Below are positions 16,446 through 25,782 of a stretch of DNA of 64,000 bases, one piece after another (position 1 is the stretch's first letter; every line of letters starts with the position of its first letter). A model generated the notes under the pieces. The model was not told the origin of the DNA and did no database searches. It worked only from the letters and a program-made list of their open reading frames with translations. The translations under genes and the position numbers were made by a program. The DNA is taken from assembly GCF_000425165.1 (NCBI RefSeq), contig NZ_KE384319.1, forward strand, positions 691,348-755,347. Direction: 5' to 3'. Source of the stretch: Photobacterium halotolerans DSM 18316. Lineage in GTDB: Bacteria > Pseudomonadota > Gammaproteobacteria > Enterobacterales > Vibrionaceae.

Positions 16446-17057
16446 TTACGTATTAATCCACCGATAAGTCAGGTTAATCCGTTCACTATGAGGCTGAGTG
16501 GTCTTTGGCACGCTGTGCGCCCAGTGCGACTGGGTCTGTCCCGCCATGATGAGCAAAGAGCCGTGGCTGAGCTGAAAATCAATTTTCTGCCCGGTGCGGC
16601 GATGTTTCAGCAAAAAGCGCCGGGTATCGCCCAATGTCACCGAGGCAATCACCGGCTCCGGGCCGAGTTCGGGCTCGTTATCCTGATGCCAGCCCATGCT
16701 GTCCTGCCCGTTACGATACAGATTGGCCAGCACTGAATTAAAACGCGTATTGGCCACTTGCTCGCAGGCGGCCTTGATCTGCTGTAAGGCTGGCGTCCAC
16801 GGGGCCGGCTGCATGGTCAGCCCTGAGTAGGTATAGGATGCCTCACCGCACCAGGCCTGCAAACGCGGCTGCATCACCCGGCGGCCATACAGTGTGATGG
16901 CTTCCTGCTGCCAGTCGAGCGACTGGCGCAGCTCGCTGAAATAACGGTCTGAGTCGGAAACGGTAAAAAAAGCAGGCGCCCAGAACAGCAAACCGTCATC
17001 AATAGCAATCCACTCACCCTGCCCGCTCGCTTCACCGAATAAGTCGAGATTGTGCAT
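16446..17057 (-). CDS. alkB: AlkB-like 2-oxoglutarate-dependent dioxygenase
   Basis: This 203-residue protein has the AlkB/ALKBH2-3 fold. The Fe(II) ligands are His124 and Asp126 (MGWHQDNEPELG) and His181 (HWAHSVPKT). Arg193 and Arg199 (ERINLTYR) bind 2-oxoglutarate. VLANLYRNGQDSMGWH is the usual lead-in to the HxD. It should remove methyl groups from 1-methyladenine and 3-methylcytosine in DNA or RNA. The start codon shares its A with the stop of the upstream EEP gene (TGATG), so its translation is coupled. It is shorter in the N-terminus than some homologues but complete in the catalytic domain. Confidence 0.88.
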   Translation of the reverse strand: MHNLDLFGEASGQGEWIAIDDGLLFWAPAFFTVSDSDRYFSELRQSLDWQQEAITLYGRRVMQPRLQAWCGEASYTYSGLTMQPAPWTPALQQIKAACEQVANTRFNSVLANLYRNGQDSMGWHQDNEPELGPEPVIASVTLGDTRRFLLKHRRTGQKIDFQLSHGSLLIMAGQTQSHWAHSVPKTTQPHSERINLTYRWINT

Positions 17058-18187
17058 CAGCTGTACTCGCCCTTCACCGCAGGCAGACGCACGTCGACCC
17101 ATACCAGCCGGTGATCAGAGCTGATATCGGCCCGCTCTTTGCCGTCTTCACCTGTGACCAGTCTGCGCAGCGGATCTTTTTTATCCGGCCAGAACACGCC
17201 GCTGTTGAGGACATCGAAATCAGCAGAAGGCAGAACATAATCGAGCCGCAGGCCACTCAGGTGTGTCCACTCCGAACTTCTGCCCCGGCGCAATTTCCAT
17301 GGCCGGAAAAACCGCCCGCCAAGGCTTTTCGGGGTCAGTTTGCCTTCACTGACAACCCGGTGAACCCGAGGGTGATACAACAGGTGCCGCAGTGCCAGCA
17401 CCATGCCTTCGCCGTCATGCAAATCGGCGTTGAGATCCCCCAGCAACACAAAAGGCGCGTCTTTGGCCAGACCGCCCGGATTGCCCTGATCATCCGTCAG
17501 ATACGCTTCGTCATTGATGATATCCGTCAAAAGGCGCAGCTCATCATGGTTACGGCGGGCATTACGGCGTTCAGGTCCGTCAAACACAGGCGGCGTCGGG
17601 TGGGCGCAAAGCAGCTGGAATCGCTGGTGTCCGACCTGTACCGGCAGTAAAAGATGATTTTTCGAAGAGAGCCTGAGCTGTGCCATCGCTTCCGGGCTGT
17701 AATAGCCTTCCGGCATATGGTTGTCCGGCATCTGCTGCCACAGCAGGGTTTGCCAGCTGCGGATCTCCTCTTCAATCAGCGGATAACGCGACAGCACCAC
17801 GAAGCTGAAATGACCATGATGAAAGCCGTAGCCCTGGCCATCCTGCGGCAGGGTTCGCTCGCCGTCTCCGTCCAGATCTGCCTCGCACAGCAAGCCGGTA
17901 TTCGTGGGGGGGCAATAACGGTAAGGGTAATCAATGGCAACCTGACCATATTGCGGCTCGGCCAGGTAATAGCGGCAAAAGTCAGTCAGGCCGCCGTCAT
18001 CGCCTCCCTCGCCGGGGTGATCAAACTCGCACAATAGCAGCACATCGGGCTGCACATGCTGAATCATGGCTGCCAGCCGGGCAATTCTGGCGTGGCCCGG
18101 CGCCGACAGCTTCTGCCGTATCCGGCCGGGGACGGGATCAGACAGGGCGATATTAAATACCGCCACTCTTAAGGTAGGTGTTGGCAC
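17057..18187 (-). CDS. Endonuclease/exonuclease/phosphatase (EEP) family hydrolase
   Basis: The protein has 376 residues from a GTG at 18187 with GGGAG six bases upstream. EEP motifs are present: VAVFNIAL at the start, VLLLCEFDHPGEGGDDGG with the metal-binding Glu, LLGDLNADLHDG, and SSDHRLVWVDV near the end. An insert with LDGDGERTLPQDGQGYGFHH and a large WS/GRSS-rich loop resembles the group of EEP proteins that act on extracellular or lipid substrates, but no signal peptide is seen here. The activity could be nuclease or phosphodiesterase. Coupling to the AlkB gene by TGATG suggests a repair context, which is inference. Confidence 0.82.
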   Translation of the reverse strand: MPTPTLRVAVFNIALSDPVPGRIRQKLSAPGHARIARLAAMIQHVQPDVLLLCEFDHPGEGGDDGGLTDFCRYYLAEPQYGQVAIDYPYRYCPPTNTGLLCEADLDGDGERTLPQDGQGYGFHHGHFSFVVLSRYPLIEEEIRSWQTLLWQQMPDNHMPEGYYSPEAMAQLRLSSKNHLLLPVQVGHQRFQLLCAHPTPPVFDGPERRNARRNHDELRLLTDIINDEAYLTDDQGNPGGLAKDAPFVLLGDLNADLHDGEGMVLALRHLLYHPRVHRVVSEGKLTPKSLGGRFFRPWKLRRGRSSEWTHLSGLRLDYVLPSADFDVLNSGVFWPDKKDPLRRLVTGEDGKERADISSDHRLVWVDVRLPAVKGEYS

Positions 18188-18266
18188 AACGCACTCCCAA
18201 CAGACTGAAATTCAATAGCCTGTATTGATTGTACGCTGTGTTGTTCAGTTGCTCCAGCGCCTGGCA

Positions 18267-18761
18267 TCAGCCCGGAATGTTCACCAGACTGCTGATGGCC
18301 TGATAAATCTGTCTGGCATCATGCATGGCTCTGTGCCTTGCCGGGCCGAGCTCTTCCAGCGCACGCTGAAAACGGGCTCTTTCTATGCCGTTCTCCTGCT
18401 GCAGCCAGTGGCCGATTTCTGTCAGTGTGAAGGAGGGCCGCATATGGGCAGCATGATAAAGCCGTCCCAGCCAGAACAAGTCCCACTGGCTGTCACAAAA
18501 CACATAATCCAGCGGCCCCAGTACGCTGTTCAAATGCTGGCAGACTTCCAGCACCTGCATACCATGCTGTTCCAGTTCAGAGCGGGGGATCCGGTGAATA
18601 CGTTGCTCGGCGTAGCTGTCCCAAAACTGCCAGACATCGCCGGCGGTCAGCGGATTGATCAGGATACTTTGCCCACTGCCGTCAGGAAGGACATAACCCA
18701 CTTCTATGGGGTAGGATTGATCCGATAAACCTGACGCTTCAAAATCTAATGTTGCCCACAT
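18267..18761 (-). CDS. DEDDh-type 3'-5' exonuclease-like protein
   Basis: This 164-residue protein starts at ATG 18761, six bases after GGGAGAG. MWATLDFEASGL gives the first acidic pair (Asp6, Glu8). VFCDSQWDLFWLGRLY in the middle and HRAMHDARQIYQAI near the end supply the remaining Asp and the His/Asp pair of the DEDDh family (DnaQ, RNase T, oligoribonuclease-like). The domain is compact and unfused. Substrate, whether DNA or RNA ends, is not readable. It is a single gene with 79 bases between its stop and the GTG of the EEP gene. Confidence 0.8.
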   Translation of the reverse strand: MWATLDFEASGLSDQSYPIEVGYVLPDGSGQSILINPLTAGDVWQFWDSYAEQRIHRIPRSELEQHGMQVLEVCQHLNSVLGPLDYVFCDSQWDLFWLGRLYHAAHMRPSFTLTEIGHWLQQENGIERARFQRALEELGPARHRAMHDARQIYQAISSLVNIPG

Positions 18762-19000
18762 TGCACTCTCCCTGATGCTTATATCGTCCACGGTTCAGCC
18801 ATTCTGGTTCCTTCCTTACCGGCAAATCCAGACTGCCGGTAAGCTGAGCCGGACATCTCTCAGTACGCACAGCATAGCCGCAGACAGCTCTCATACCCTG
18901 AGAGCAGCGACACTGCGTCACTGGCTACCTTCTCATTAACTGTAGACCCGGGATAAGACTTTACCCGCTATTTCATCTGCTTGACGCAGGATTGATACAC

Positions 19001-19510
19001 TTAGTCAGACCGCAGCAAGCTGTGATAAATGTCGGCATCCTCCTGGCTGAAACAGACAAAGTACACTTTGTCCGGCGTGCTTTGTCCTTCCAGAGACTGA
19101 CGGACTGTCTGCACGGCAATAGCGGCCGCCTGCTGTGTCGGGAAACCGTATATCCCGGTACTGATGCAGGGAAAAGCCATCGTTCTGGCGCCCACTTCAT
19201 CCGCCAGCGCCAGGCAGTGCCGGTAACAACTGGCCAGTAATTCGGCCTCGTGATGCGCACCGTCCTGCCATACCGGCCCCACAGTGTGAATCACCCAGCG
19301 GGCCGGTAACTGGTATCCGGGGGTGATTTTGGCTTCCCCCGTCGGGCAGCCGTGCAAGCGCCGGCACTCTTCCAGCAACTGCGGGCCCGCCGCTTTGTGA
19401 ATGGCACCATCGACACCGCCACCGCCCAATAAGCTGTTGTTCGCGGCATTGACTATCACATCCACATTCAAGGTGGTTATGTCACCCTGCCATACCAATA
19501 AATCTGCCAT
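19001..19510 (-). CDS. ymdB: Macro-domain O-acetyl-ADP-ribose deacetylase (YmdB-like)
   Basis: This 169-residue single macro domain starts at ATG 19510 behind GGAG. ADP-ribose-binding motifs: [20 protein letters not shown] (about 17-36, with the catalytic-loop Asn and Asp) and the phosphate loop [10 protein letters not shown] (about 115-124). TVGPVWQDG is also typical. It is expected to hydrolyse O-acetyl-ADP-ribose and remove ADP-ribose from proteins; E. coli YmdB also modulates RNase III. It is read alone, with 239 bases to the next gene on its left in which nothing is recognised. Confidence 0.88.
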   Translation of the reverse strand: MADLLVWQGDITTLNVDVIVNAANNSLLGGGGVDGAIHKAAGPQLLEECRRLHGCPTGEAKITPGYQLPARWVIHTVGPVWQDGAHHEAELLASCYRHCLALADEVGARTMAFPCISTGIYGFPTQQAAAIAVQTVRQSLEGQSTPDKVYFVCFSQEDADIYHSLLRSD

Positions 19511-19630
19511 CTCAGTCTCCGGTTTGATCTGACACAGCAAAACACCAGGGTCCCGGGCAAGGTACTGTGTCGATACTGACTATCATGTTATTTTAGTGCC
19601 AATCTTCCATTAACAGGCCAAAGACTTACT

Positions 19631-20158
19631 ATGACACCCGTCATCGGTTTCGCCGGTTTCAGCGGCTCGGGAAAAACCACATTAATTGAGCAGGTTATCC
19701 CGTATTTAAAACAACACGGATTGCGTGTTGGTCTGCTGAAACACAGTCATCATGATGTTGAGCCGGATACCCCGGGAAAAGACAGTTATCGTCTGCGCCA
19801 TGCCGGCAGCGATCAGCTCTTGCTGGCAACGCCGCATCGGCACATTCTGTTTTTTGAATACCCGGACGATGAAGATCGTGAGCCGGCGCTGGAAGATTGT
19901 CTGGCGCAGCTGGATCACAGCTGTTTGGATATCGTGCTGGTAGAAGGGTTTCGCGACCAGCCGATCACCAAAATTGAGATTCACAGGCCGGATTACGGCA
20001 AGCCGCTGCTGTATCGCAAAGATACCAACATAGTGGCGATAGCCACCAGCGAACCGGGCGACACTCACCCGATCCCTGTGCTGGATTTAAACCAGCCTGC
20101 CAGTGTGGCGGCGTTTATTATGACGTGGCTTGAAAGCGCCGGACCGGCGCGCGGCTGA
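19631..20158 (+). CDS. mobB: Molybdopterin-guanine dinucleotide biosynthesis protein B
   Basis: This is a 175-residue GTP-binding adaptor. Walker A GFSGSGKTT is at about residues 8-16. KHSHHDVEPDTPGKDSYRLR follows, with the conserved His and Asp that contact nucleotide, and LVEGFRDQPITKIEIHRP is the C-terminal family signature. MobB assists MobA in attaching GMP to molybdopterin. mobA is not in this window. It is separated from the convergent S4 gene by 55 bases. Confidence 0.92.
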   Translation: MTPVIGFAGFSGSGKTTLIEQVIPYLKQHGLRVGLLKHSHHDVEPDTPGKDSYRLRHAGSDQLLLATPHRHILFFEYPDDEDREPALEDCLAQLDHSCLDIVLVEGFRDQPITKIEIHRPDYGKPLLYRKDTNIVAIATSEPGDTHPIPVLDLNQPASVAAFIMTWLESAGPARG

Positions 20159-20213
20159 CAGCAACTCTCAGGTTTGCTCTGCAAGAGATAACAATCACTG
20201 CAGTCGGCATTAT

Positions 20214-20687
20214 TCAGAACATCAGACGTTTGCGGCCTGTCTGTTGATCGGCATCTTTGCCAATCGTTGCAGACTTGCCAGTATTGGCCTTCTTCTTAGC
20301 GGCTTTGTTCGCCGACTGATTTTTAGCTGACGGCTTTTTGCCCGGTTTAGCCGAGCGATGGCTCGTCTGCTGTTCTTTTTTCGGTTTCGCGGCTGCAGGT
20401 TTGGCAACAGGCTCACTGACCGCTTCTGTCACTGGCTGATCACAGAGCACAACATAAAACTCACCGTTAAACTCTATGACGTCGCCGTCATAAATCTTAC
20501 AGCGTTTACGCAGTTCAATTTCGCCATTCACGGCGACATAACCTTCAGAGATCGCCATTTTGGCCTCGCCACCGCCTCCGACGGCATTGGCAATTTTCAG
20601 CACTTTATATAACTCAATGGGCTGAACAGAAACTTCTATCCCGAGTGCTTCAACTTCTATTTCTTCTATTTCCTGATCCTGACTCAC
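20214..20687 (-). CDS. S4-domain RNA-binding protein with basic tail (YbcJ-like)
   Basis: The protein has 157 residues from a GTG at 20687; the frame is open to an ATG at 20771, so the start is uncertain. Residues about 15-85 form an S4 domain of the YbcJ/RqcP type: the LYKVLKIANAVGGGGEAKM segment, then ISEGYVAVNGEIELRKRC and GDVIEFNGEFYVV. The remaining 70 residues are low-complexity Ala/Lys/Pro with KKP, KAAKKK and similar runs, a basic tail not present in the 70-residue E. coli YbcJ. Binding to rRNA or tRNA is expected from the domain; the role of the tail is unknown. Confidence 0.83.
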   Translation of the reverse strand: MSQDQEIEEIEVEALGIEVSVQPIELYKVLKIANAVGGGGEAKMAISEGYVAVNGEIELRKRCKIYDGDVIEFNGEFYVVLCDQPVTEAVSEPVAKPAAAKPKKEQQTSHRSAKPGKKPSAKNQSANKAAKKKANTGKSATIGKDADQQTGRKRLMF

Positions 20688-20909
20688 GGTGCTCGACCTG
20701 TTATTACTGAGAATGCTGTGAGTATACCACTTTGCTTCCCTTGCCGACGCATCATTCCTGCTTTCAATCAAAGCTGGCCGCTGAACATGCAGAATAGGCC
20801 GTCAATGGCATCGACCCCAAGGTTTTCGCCCGTTACATAGAGATAACGAACTCAATCGGTTATGCTTGTTACAACTTTCACGTACGTTCCCGTTAACAAG
20901 GAAAACATT

Positions 20910-21770
20910 ATGCTGAAACTGCTGTATGCCGCTGTATTCTGTCTGCTTTTCGCTATGCCAGCCATAGCGCAGGACACAGAAGAAGCGCCCCCCTACTCGG
21001 AGCAGCCAGTGTTAGATAAGCCTTTAATGGAAAGGTATATTCTTGATGAAATGAAATCGCTGCGTCAGGATCAGCAGGATCTGGAGCGTCGCTTAACCCT
21101 CTCTTTTACCGACCGCGAACTGGCCGTGGCCGACAAGTCGCTCAATTATGCCAATGTGACAGTCACCTATTTTTTCTATCTGATCGCCGGTGCAGCCTCG
21201 CTCATCGCGCTGGTGGGCTGGCAATCGCTGAAAGAGATCAAGGTCAATACCAAGAAAATGGCCGAACAGCAATTAAAGGAAATCACGGATCAGTACGAGA
21301 AGAAATTCCAGATGCTGGAGCGGGATCTGAAACGTAAAACCCGGATCATCGCGCAGAACAACAAAGAGATCGAGATTATCAATGAAGTGCATAATCTCTG
21401 GCTTCGGGCACAAAGCTCGCAAACCGCCGAGCAGCAAATGGAAGTGTACGATGAGATCCTCAAACTGCGGCCGGGCGATCTGGAAGCGCTGACTCACAAA
21501 GCGGATGCGGCGATGGAAATCCGTGAATTCCATTGGGCACTGAGTATCTGTAACCGGGTGCTGGAAGTGGATAACACCAATGCCAATGCCCTTTACCAGC
21601 GCGCCTGTGCGTACGCTTGTCTGGGGGCGGAAGATCAGGCCGTGTCTGATCTTGAGCGGGCCATTCAGGGCAGTGCTTTCCTGCGTGAACTGGCGAAAGA
21701 AGAAAATGATTTTGAAACGCTGCATGGTCACGAGCGATTCGATCAGCTGATCACTCACCATAACGAGTAA
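20910..21770 (+). CDS. Membrane-anchored coiled-coil TPR protein
   Basis: The protein has 286 residues from ATG 20910, seven bases after AAGGA. A signal peptide ends in AIA or AQD near residue 21. A coiled-coil-prone segment (about 40-75) follows, then one transmembrane helix (TYFFYLIAGAASLIALVGW, about 85-103), a long charged coiled coil (105-165) and two to three TPR units (about 175-265; AEQQMEVYDEILKLRPGDLE, then NRVLEVDNTNANALYQRACA). TPRs usually mediate protein contacts; the topology predicts a periplasmic N-terminus and cytoplasmic TPRs. The function is not known. mgsA follows 106 bases later. Confidence 0.75.
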   Translation: MLKLLYAAVFCLLFAMPAIAQDTEEAPPYSEQPVLDKPLMERYILDEMKSLRQDQQDLERRLTLSFTDRELAVADKSLNYANVTVTYFFYLIAGAASLIALVGWQSLKEIKVNTKKMAEQQLKEITDQYEKKFQMLERDLKRKTRIIAQNNKEIEIINEVHNLWLRAQSSQTAEQQMEVYDEILKLRPGDLEALTHKADAAMEIREFHWALSICNRVLEVDNTNANALYQRACAYACLGAEDQAVSDLERAIQGSAFLRELAKEENDFETLHGHERFDQLITHHNE

Positions 21771-21876
21771 GTTTTTCTGCGTATTATTCTTACATGGGAT
21801 ATTCACTGGACAAGCTAATAACAGCAAGCTTAGTATCTGGTTATACGGAGATTATGCCGACTTAACGGAGTAACAC

Positions 21877-22335
21877 ATGCACGCCACTACCCGACAGATG
21901 CAAGCCCAGAAACACATTGCCCTCGTGGCTCACGATAACTGTAAAAGCCACTTACAGCGCTGGGTCAATGAGCACAAAAGTAAGCTGGAAAATCATACCC
22001 TGTATGCCACAGGCACTACCGGGCATCTGCTTTCCAAACAAACCGGCCTGCCGATCAATTGTTTACTGAGCGGCCCTATGGGAGGCGATCAGCAGTTGGG
22101 TGCGCTGATTTGCGAAGGCAAAATCGACATGATGATTTTCTTCTGGGATCCGCTCAATGCCGTGCCCCATGATCCGGACGTGAAAGCCCTGCTTCGCATT
22201 GCTGCGGTCTGGAATATCCCGGTTGCCACCAACCGTGCCAGTGCCAATTTCATGATAGCGTCCACCATGATGGAAGAAGCGGTGTCAATAGAAATTCCGG
22301 ACTATGAAGCTTACCTGGCCGAGCGCCTGGCTTAA
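21877..22335 (+). CDS. mgsA: Methylglyoxal synthase
   Basis: The 152-residue protein has the expected length. [19 protein letters not shown] (12-30) and [16 protein letters not shown] form the phosphate-binding part. [20 protein letters not shown] holds the catalytic Asp. [20 protein letters not shown] and [17 protein letters not shown] are family blocks. The enzyme turns dihydroxyacetone phosphate into methylglyoxal and phosphate, relieving sugar-phosphate stress. Its closeness to helD and yccS resembles the E. coli order. Confidence 0.95.
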   Translation: MHATTRQMQAQKHIALVAHDNCKSHLQRWVNEHKSKLENHTLYATGTTGHLLSKQTGLPINCLLSGPMGGDQQLGALICEGKIDMMIFFWDPLNAVPHDPDVKALLRIAAVWNIPVATNRASANFMIASTMMEEAVSIEIPDYEAYLAERLA

Positions 22336-22406
22336 AAGCCTTTGGATCTGAGTGCTGACAACAGGGTGCGATACTCAGTACTCAAGACGTTATTCTTCAG
22401 CATCAG

Positions 22407-22434
22407 GAGTCCCGCATTGCCGGGGCTCTTTCGT
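22407..22434 (+). terminator. Weak terminator-like hairpin after mgsA
   Basis: GAGTCCC (22407-22413) pairs with GGGGCTC (22422-22428), with one G-T pair, followed by TTTCGTT. It could end mgsA transcription. Confidence 0.5.
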
Positions 22435-22538
22435 TAGACTCCCCACCCACTTCCCGCTTTTCCCGCCAGCAAAGCCCGGAATTTAGGTATATGCTTTAAA
22501 TCAATACCAAAAACAACCTGTTACCCTCATGGTGGCTT

Positions 22539-23519
22539 ATGAAAGCATGGACTCTGACTGAACCCAACGGACTGGACAGCCTGCAGCTGACACGTACCAC
22601 GCGTCCCAAACCCGGTGCGGAAGAAATCTGTATCAAAGTGGCCGCGATGGGTCTTAACCCGATTGATTACAAGCTGGCCGACTGGGGATACGCCACCTGG
22701 CATTATCCGCAAATTGTGGGTATGGACATAGCAGGCACCGTTGAATCTGTCGGGGTGAAAGTGCGGCAGTTTAAGCCGGGGGACAGAGTGTTTACCTTTC
22801 TCGACCCGCGTCATTGCGGAGGCTTTGCTGAGTATGTCTGCTGCAAAACGGGCGCCGTCAGCCGGCTGCCTGAAAGAGTCAGTGTTGAACAGGCGGCGGC
22901 TTTACCTTCTGCCGGTTACAGTGCCTGGCTGGCTGTGTACGATAAACTCAGGCTCAAGCCGGGACAGCGAGTCGCTATCACAGGCGCTGGCGGGGGTGTG
23001 GGCGGTTTTGCGGCCCAGTTAGCCAAACTGGCCGGGGCCACTGTCTATGCCATTGCCGCTCAAAGACATCACGCCCGATTACTCAGTTATGGCGTCGATG
23101 CTGTGATTGATTCGGATCATGACAATGTCGCCATGAAAATCATTGAATTAACCGAAGATAAGCTGCTGCATGCCGTCATTGACTGTGTTTCTGCCCGTTC
23201 AGGCAGCATCATGAGTGCGCTAATCCGCTTCAACGGCCAGATAGTGATGGTGGCTGATCAATTCAATCAGGTTCCCTTACTGGCGACGACAAAAGCACTC
23301 AGCATGCATGAAGTGGCGCTGCATGGCACCTATGCTCACGGTGCGCCTGAGGATATCCATCATCTGTCTGATATGGGGAACAGTATGAGCAACCTGATCG
23401 CCGAAGGAAAACTGGATCCCATGATAGATAAGCTGTTCGCTTTTGAGCAATTGAAGGAAGGGCTGGCGCTGCTGCACAGGCAGCAGCACAGCGGTAAACT
23501 GGTGGTGGTACTGGATTAA
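22539..23519 (+). CDS. Medium-chain dehydrogenase/reductase, quinone oxidoreductase-like
   Basis: The protein has 326 residues. The N-terminal GroES-like domain includes AAMGLNPIDYKLADWG and GMDIAGTVESVGVKVRQFKPGDRV. The Rossmann domain has AITGAGGGVGGFAAQLAK (about 149-166), giving NAD(P)H binding. No zinc-ligand cysteine cluster of classical alcohol dehydrogenases is present, so it fits the zinc-free quinone oxidoreductase group. Substrate unknown. It stands alone and converges on helD with 21 bases between. Confidence 0.85.
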   Translation: MKAWTLTEPNGLDSLQLTRTTRPKPGAEEICIKVAAMGLNPIDYKLADWGYATWHYPQIVGMDIAGTVESVGVKVRQFKPGDRVFTFLDPRHCGGFAEYVCCKTGAVSRLPERVSVEQAAALPSAGYSAWLAVYDKLRLKPGQRVAITGAGGGVGGFAAQLAKLAGATVYAIAAQRHHARLLSYGVDAVIDSDHDNVAMKIIELTEDKLLHAVIDCVSARSGSIMSALIRFNGQIVMVADQFNQVPLLATTKALSMHEVALHGTYAHGAPEDIHHLSDMGNSMSNLIAEGKLDPMIDKLFAFEQLKEGLALLHRQQHSGKLVVVLD

Positions 23520-23540
23520 AATACGAGTGAAGAGCCGCTA

Positions 23541-25625
23541 TCAGCGCTTCATTTTTTTGATCTTATTATTGACCTGATACCTGTCTTCAATCAGTTCATT
23601 CACAAACGGTGAGAGAGTTTCCGGGTTGGCGCAGATCCAGACATGCTCTTTCGCCCTTGTCATCGCGACATAAAACAGACGGCGCTCTTCCGCATCGGCA
23701 ATGCCTTCGTTACCGCCTGACTGCAGACAGGCCAGCAGCCCCCTGTCCCGATCCTGAGCCGGGAACACGCCGCGGTTCACATTGAGCACAAACACAAAAT
23801 CGGCTTCGCGGCCCTTGCTGGCATGGCAGGTCATGAACTGCAGATTAAGCTGAGGCCACTGGTTCTGCCAGTCGGCCAGCTTTTCGGGTCGCTGATCATG
23901 ATTACGTCCCAGCAGCAGCACGCTGGCTTCTTTTTTCACTTTAGAGGCGAGCTGTACCAGCTCCTGCTCCAGCAGATCCTGCGCCAGTAATGTCACCGCT
24001 TTTCGCTTCTGCTTTTTCACACTGGCCAGCGACTTTTTCAGTTGCTGCGGATTTTGCTGAATAAACATATTGGCAACTTCACCAATCATGTTGTTGAAAC
24101 GATAGGTAGTGTCGAGCTCCATGACATGACTGGCGCCAAAACGCTGCTCAAACCCTGTGGTCAGATTGACATCGGCGCCGGCAAAGCGGTATATCGCCTG
24201 CCAGTCATCACCAACGGCATACAAACTGGGTGTTAAGTTATCCGTCCCCGGTGTCTGGCAAATGGCATCGATCAGCGCCAGCCGGTGTGGCGAAATATCC
24301 TGATATTCATCGACCATGACAAAACGCCACTGCGGAATGAATTTGCCTTGTCTGACATACTCAGTGGCGGTCTGAATCATGGTATTAAAATCAATCTGGC
24401 GATTGGCTTTCAGGTGCTGGCTGTATACCTTGTAACACGGCCACAGCAGAGCCAGCTCACTTTTCATCTGAGCTTTATCACCACTGCCCATGGCACTGTC
24501 GACCAGGGCTGACAATACGGCTTTGTTGCCGCCCTGCTGGCCCATCAGTTCAATATGACGCCACACCCAGTTCAGCAAGGGTTCGCTGCGGGCTTGTTCT
24601 TCGATGGAATTGTCGCCACGAAAACCCGGTATACGCCACTGGGTCAGGTGTTTCTGCCAGCGCTTGGCCGCGGTGTCGTTTTGCCACTGATCTTTGAGCA
24701 GGGCTGATAACCACTCATTGCGGGCATGCTCATCCTGCACTAACGGCGATACGCCCGGTAATTCACCTTCAACGGCCTGAATAATCTGACAGCCCAGGCT
24801 GTGGAAGGTCGCAACCCGGATCTCCCGGCCGACTTTGTCTTTCAGGCGCTCGCTCATTTCTTCCGCCGCTTTACGGCCAAAGGCTAACATCAGAATATCG
24901 TCCGGCTGGGCTTGCTGGCTCGTCAGCAGATAACCGGCCCGGGCCACCAGCACACTGGTTTTGCCTGAGCCGGCCCCGGCCAGTATCAGGTTATGATCCT
25001 GATTCAGCAGCACCGCCTGCCGCTGAGAATCATTGAGCGGTGACGATTCAATCCGGTCGAACCAGGACGACCACTTCTCGGTTTCTTCCTGCATCCAGGC
25101 GGCATTGGTGTCTGTCACCCATTGCGCGTTGTCATTGAGCCAGGGGGATATCTGCTCAAACGCCATGGGACGGAAAGAAGCGGCCAGCTCATCTGTCAGG
25201 CCGGTCTCTGATAAGGCGTTATGCAGGGAAGATTGCAGGTTCAGGTGATCCGAGCGGCGTTTATAGCCAGGCTGGGTGATAAAAGCGTCGATGCGGGACA
25301 GCATCTGTGGCAGGTGTGCATCGAGCTTTTCGACCCGCCCTTTGGCCCACTGGCGGTAAGTATCAACCAGATGGCCGGCGAAAGCCTGACACTCCTGCCA
25401 GGGCAAGCCATGCACAGTCCAGCTTGCCGTCTGATCTGCCGAGGTCAGTTCCATCGCGCCCCACAATACCCCGCGGTGCAGCGTCACTGAACCGTCCCAG
25501 TCATCAAATGACAGGACTTCACTGTTTTGCAGGCTTTCCAGAACAACCTGTTCTTCATCCAGCTCGATACTGCAATAATCGCCCTGCACTAACCATTGTG
25601 CGAGCCAATTGGCCGTTAATCGCAT
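23541..25625 (-). CDS. helD: DNA helicase IV (UvrD/Rep superfamily 1)
   Basis: The protein has 694 residues from ATG 25625 with AGG seven bases upstream; an in-frame GTG at 25640 is possible. The N-terminal 190 residues are the HelD-specific domain. The helicase core begins with LNDSQRQAVL (Q motif), Walker A LAGAGSGKTSVL (about 211-222), Walker B RFVMVDEYQDIS and later FMTCHASKGREADFV and RRLFYVAMTRAKEHVW (motifs V and VI). It is a 3'-5' ATP-dependent DNA helicase tied to recombination in E. coli. It diverges from yccS across 157 bases. Confidence 0.92.
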   Translation of the reverse strand: MRLTANWLAQWLVQGDYCSIELDEEQVVLESLQNSEVLSFDDWDGSVTLHRGVLWGAMELTSADQTASWTVHGLPWQECQAFAGHLVDTYRQWAKGRVEKLDAHLPQMLSRIDAFITQPGYKRRSDHLNLQSSLHNALSETGLTDELAASFRPMAFEQISPWLNDNAQWVTDTNAAWMQEETEKWSSWFDRIESSPLNDSQRQAVLLNQDHNLILAGAGSGKTSVLVARAGYLLTSQQAQPDDILMLAFGRKAAEEMSERLKDKVGREIRVATFHSLGCQIIQAVEGELPGVSPLVQDEHARNEWLSALLKDQWQNDTAAKRWQKHLTQWRIPGFRGDNSIEEQARSEPLLNWVWRHIELMGQQGGNKAVLSALVDSAMGSGDKAQMKSELALLWPCYKVYSQHLKANRQIDFNTMIQTATEYVRQGKFIPQWRFVMVDEYQDISPHRLALIDAICQTPGTDNLTPSLYAVGDDWQAIYRFAGADVNLTTGFEQRFGASHVMELDTTYRFNNMIGEVANMFIQQNPQQLKKSLASVKKQKRKAVTLLAQDLLEQELVQLASKVKKEASVLLLGRNHDQRPEKLADWQNQWPQLNLQFMTCHASKGREADFVFVLNVNRGVFPAQDRDRGLLACLQSGGNEGIADAEERRLFYVAMTRAKEHVWICANPETLSPFVNELIEDRYQVNNKIKKMKR

Positions 25626-25782
25626 TGTGTTACCTGACACCTTGATTCACTCAGCGAGAAGATTATCAAGAACTGCGCACAGACCATAGCGGTAAGCGCT
25701 TTATTTACGTAAAATTTGAGACAAAAATGCCCGCTGCTTCAATGAACAACCCTGTTTATGATCAGCACCGACCGGATACCCG

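Noticed and set aside
17111..17650. A 179-codon plus-strand frame opposite the EEP gene
   Set aside because: It is fully antisense to a gene with clear catalytic motifs and has no recognisable domain.
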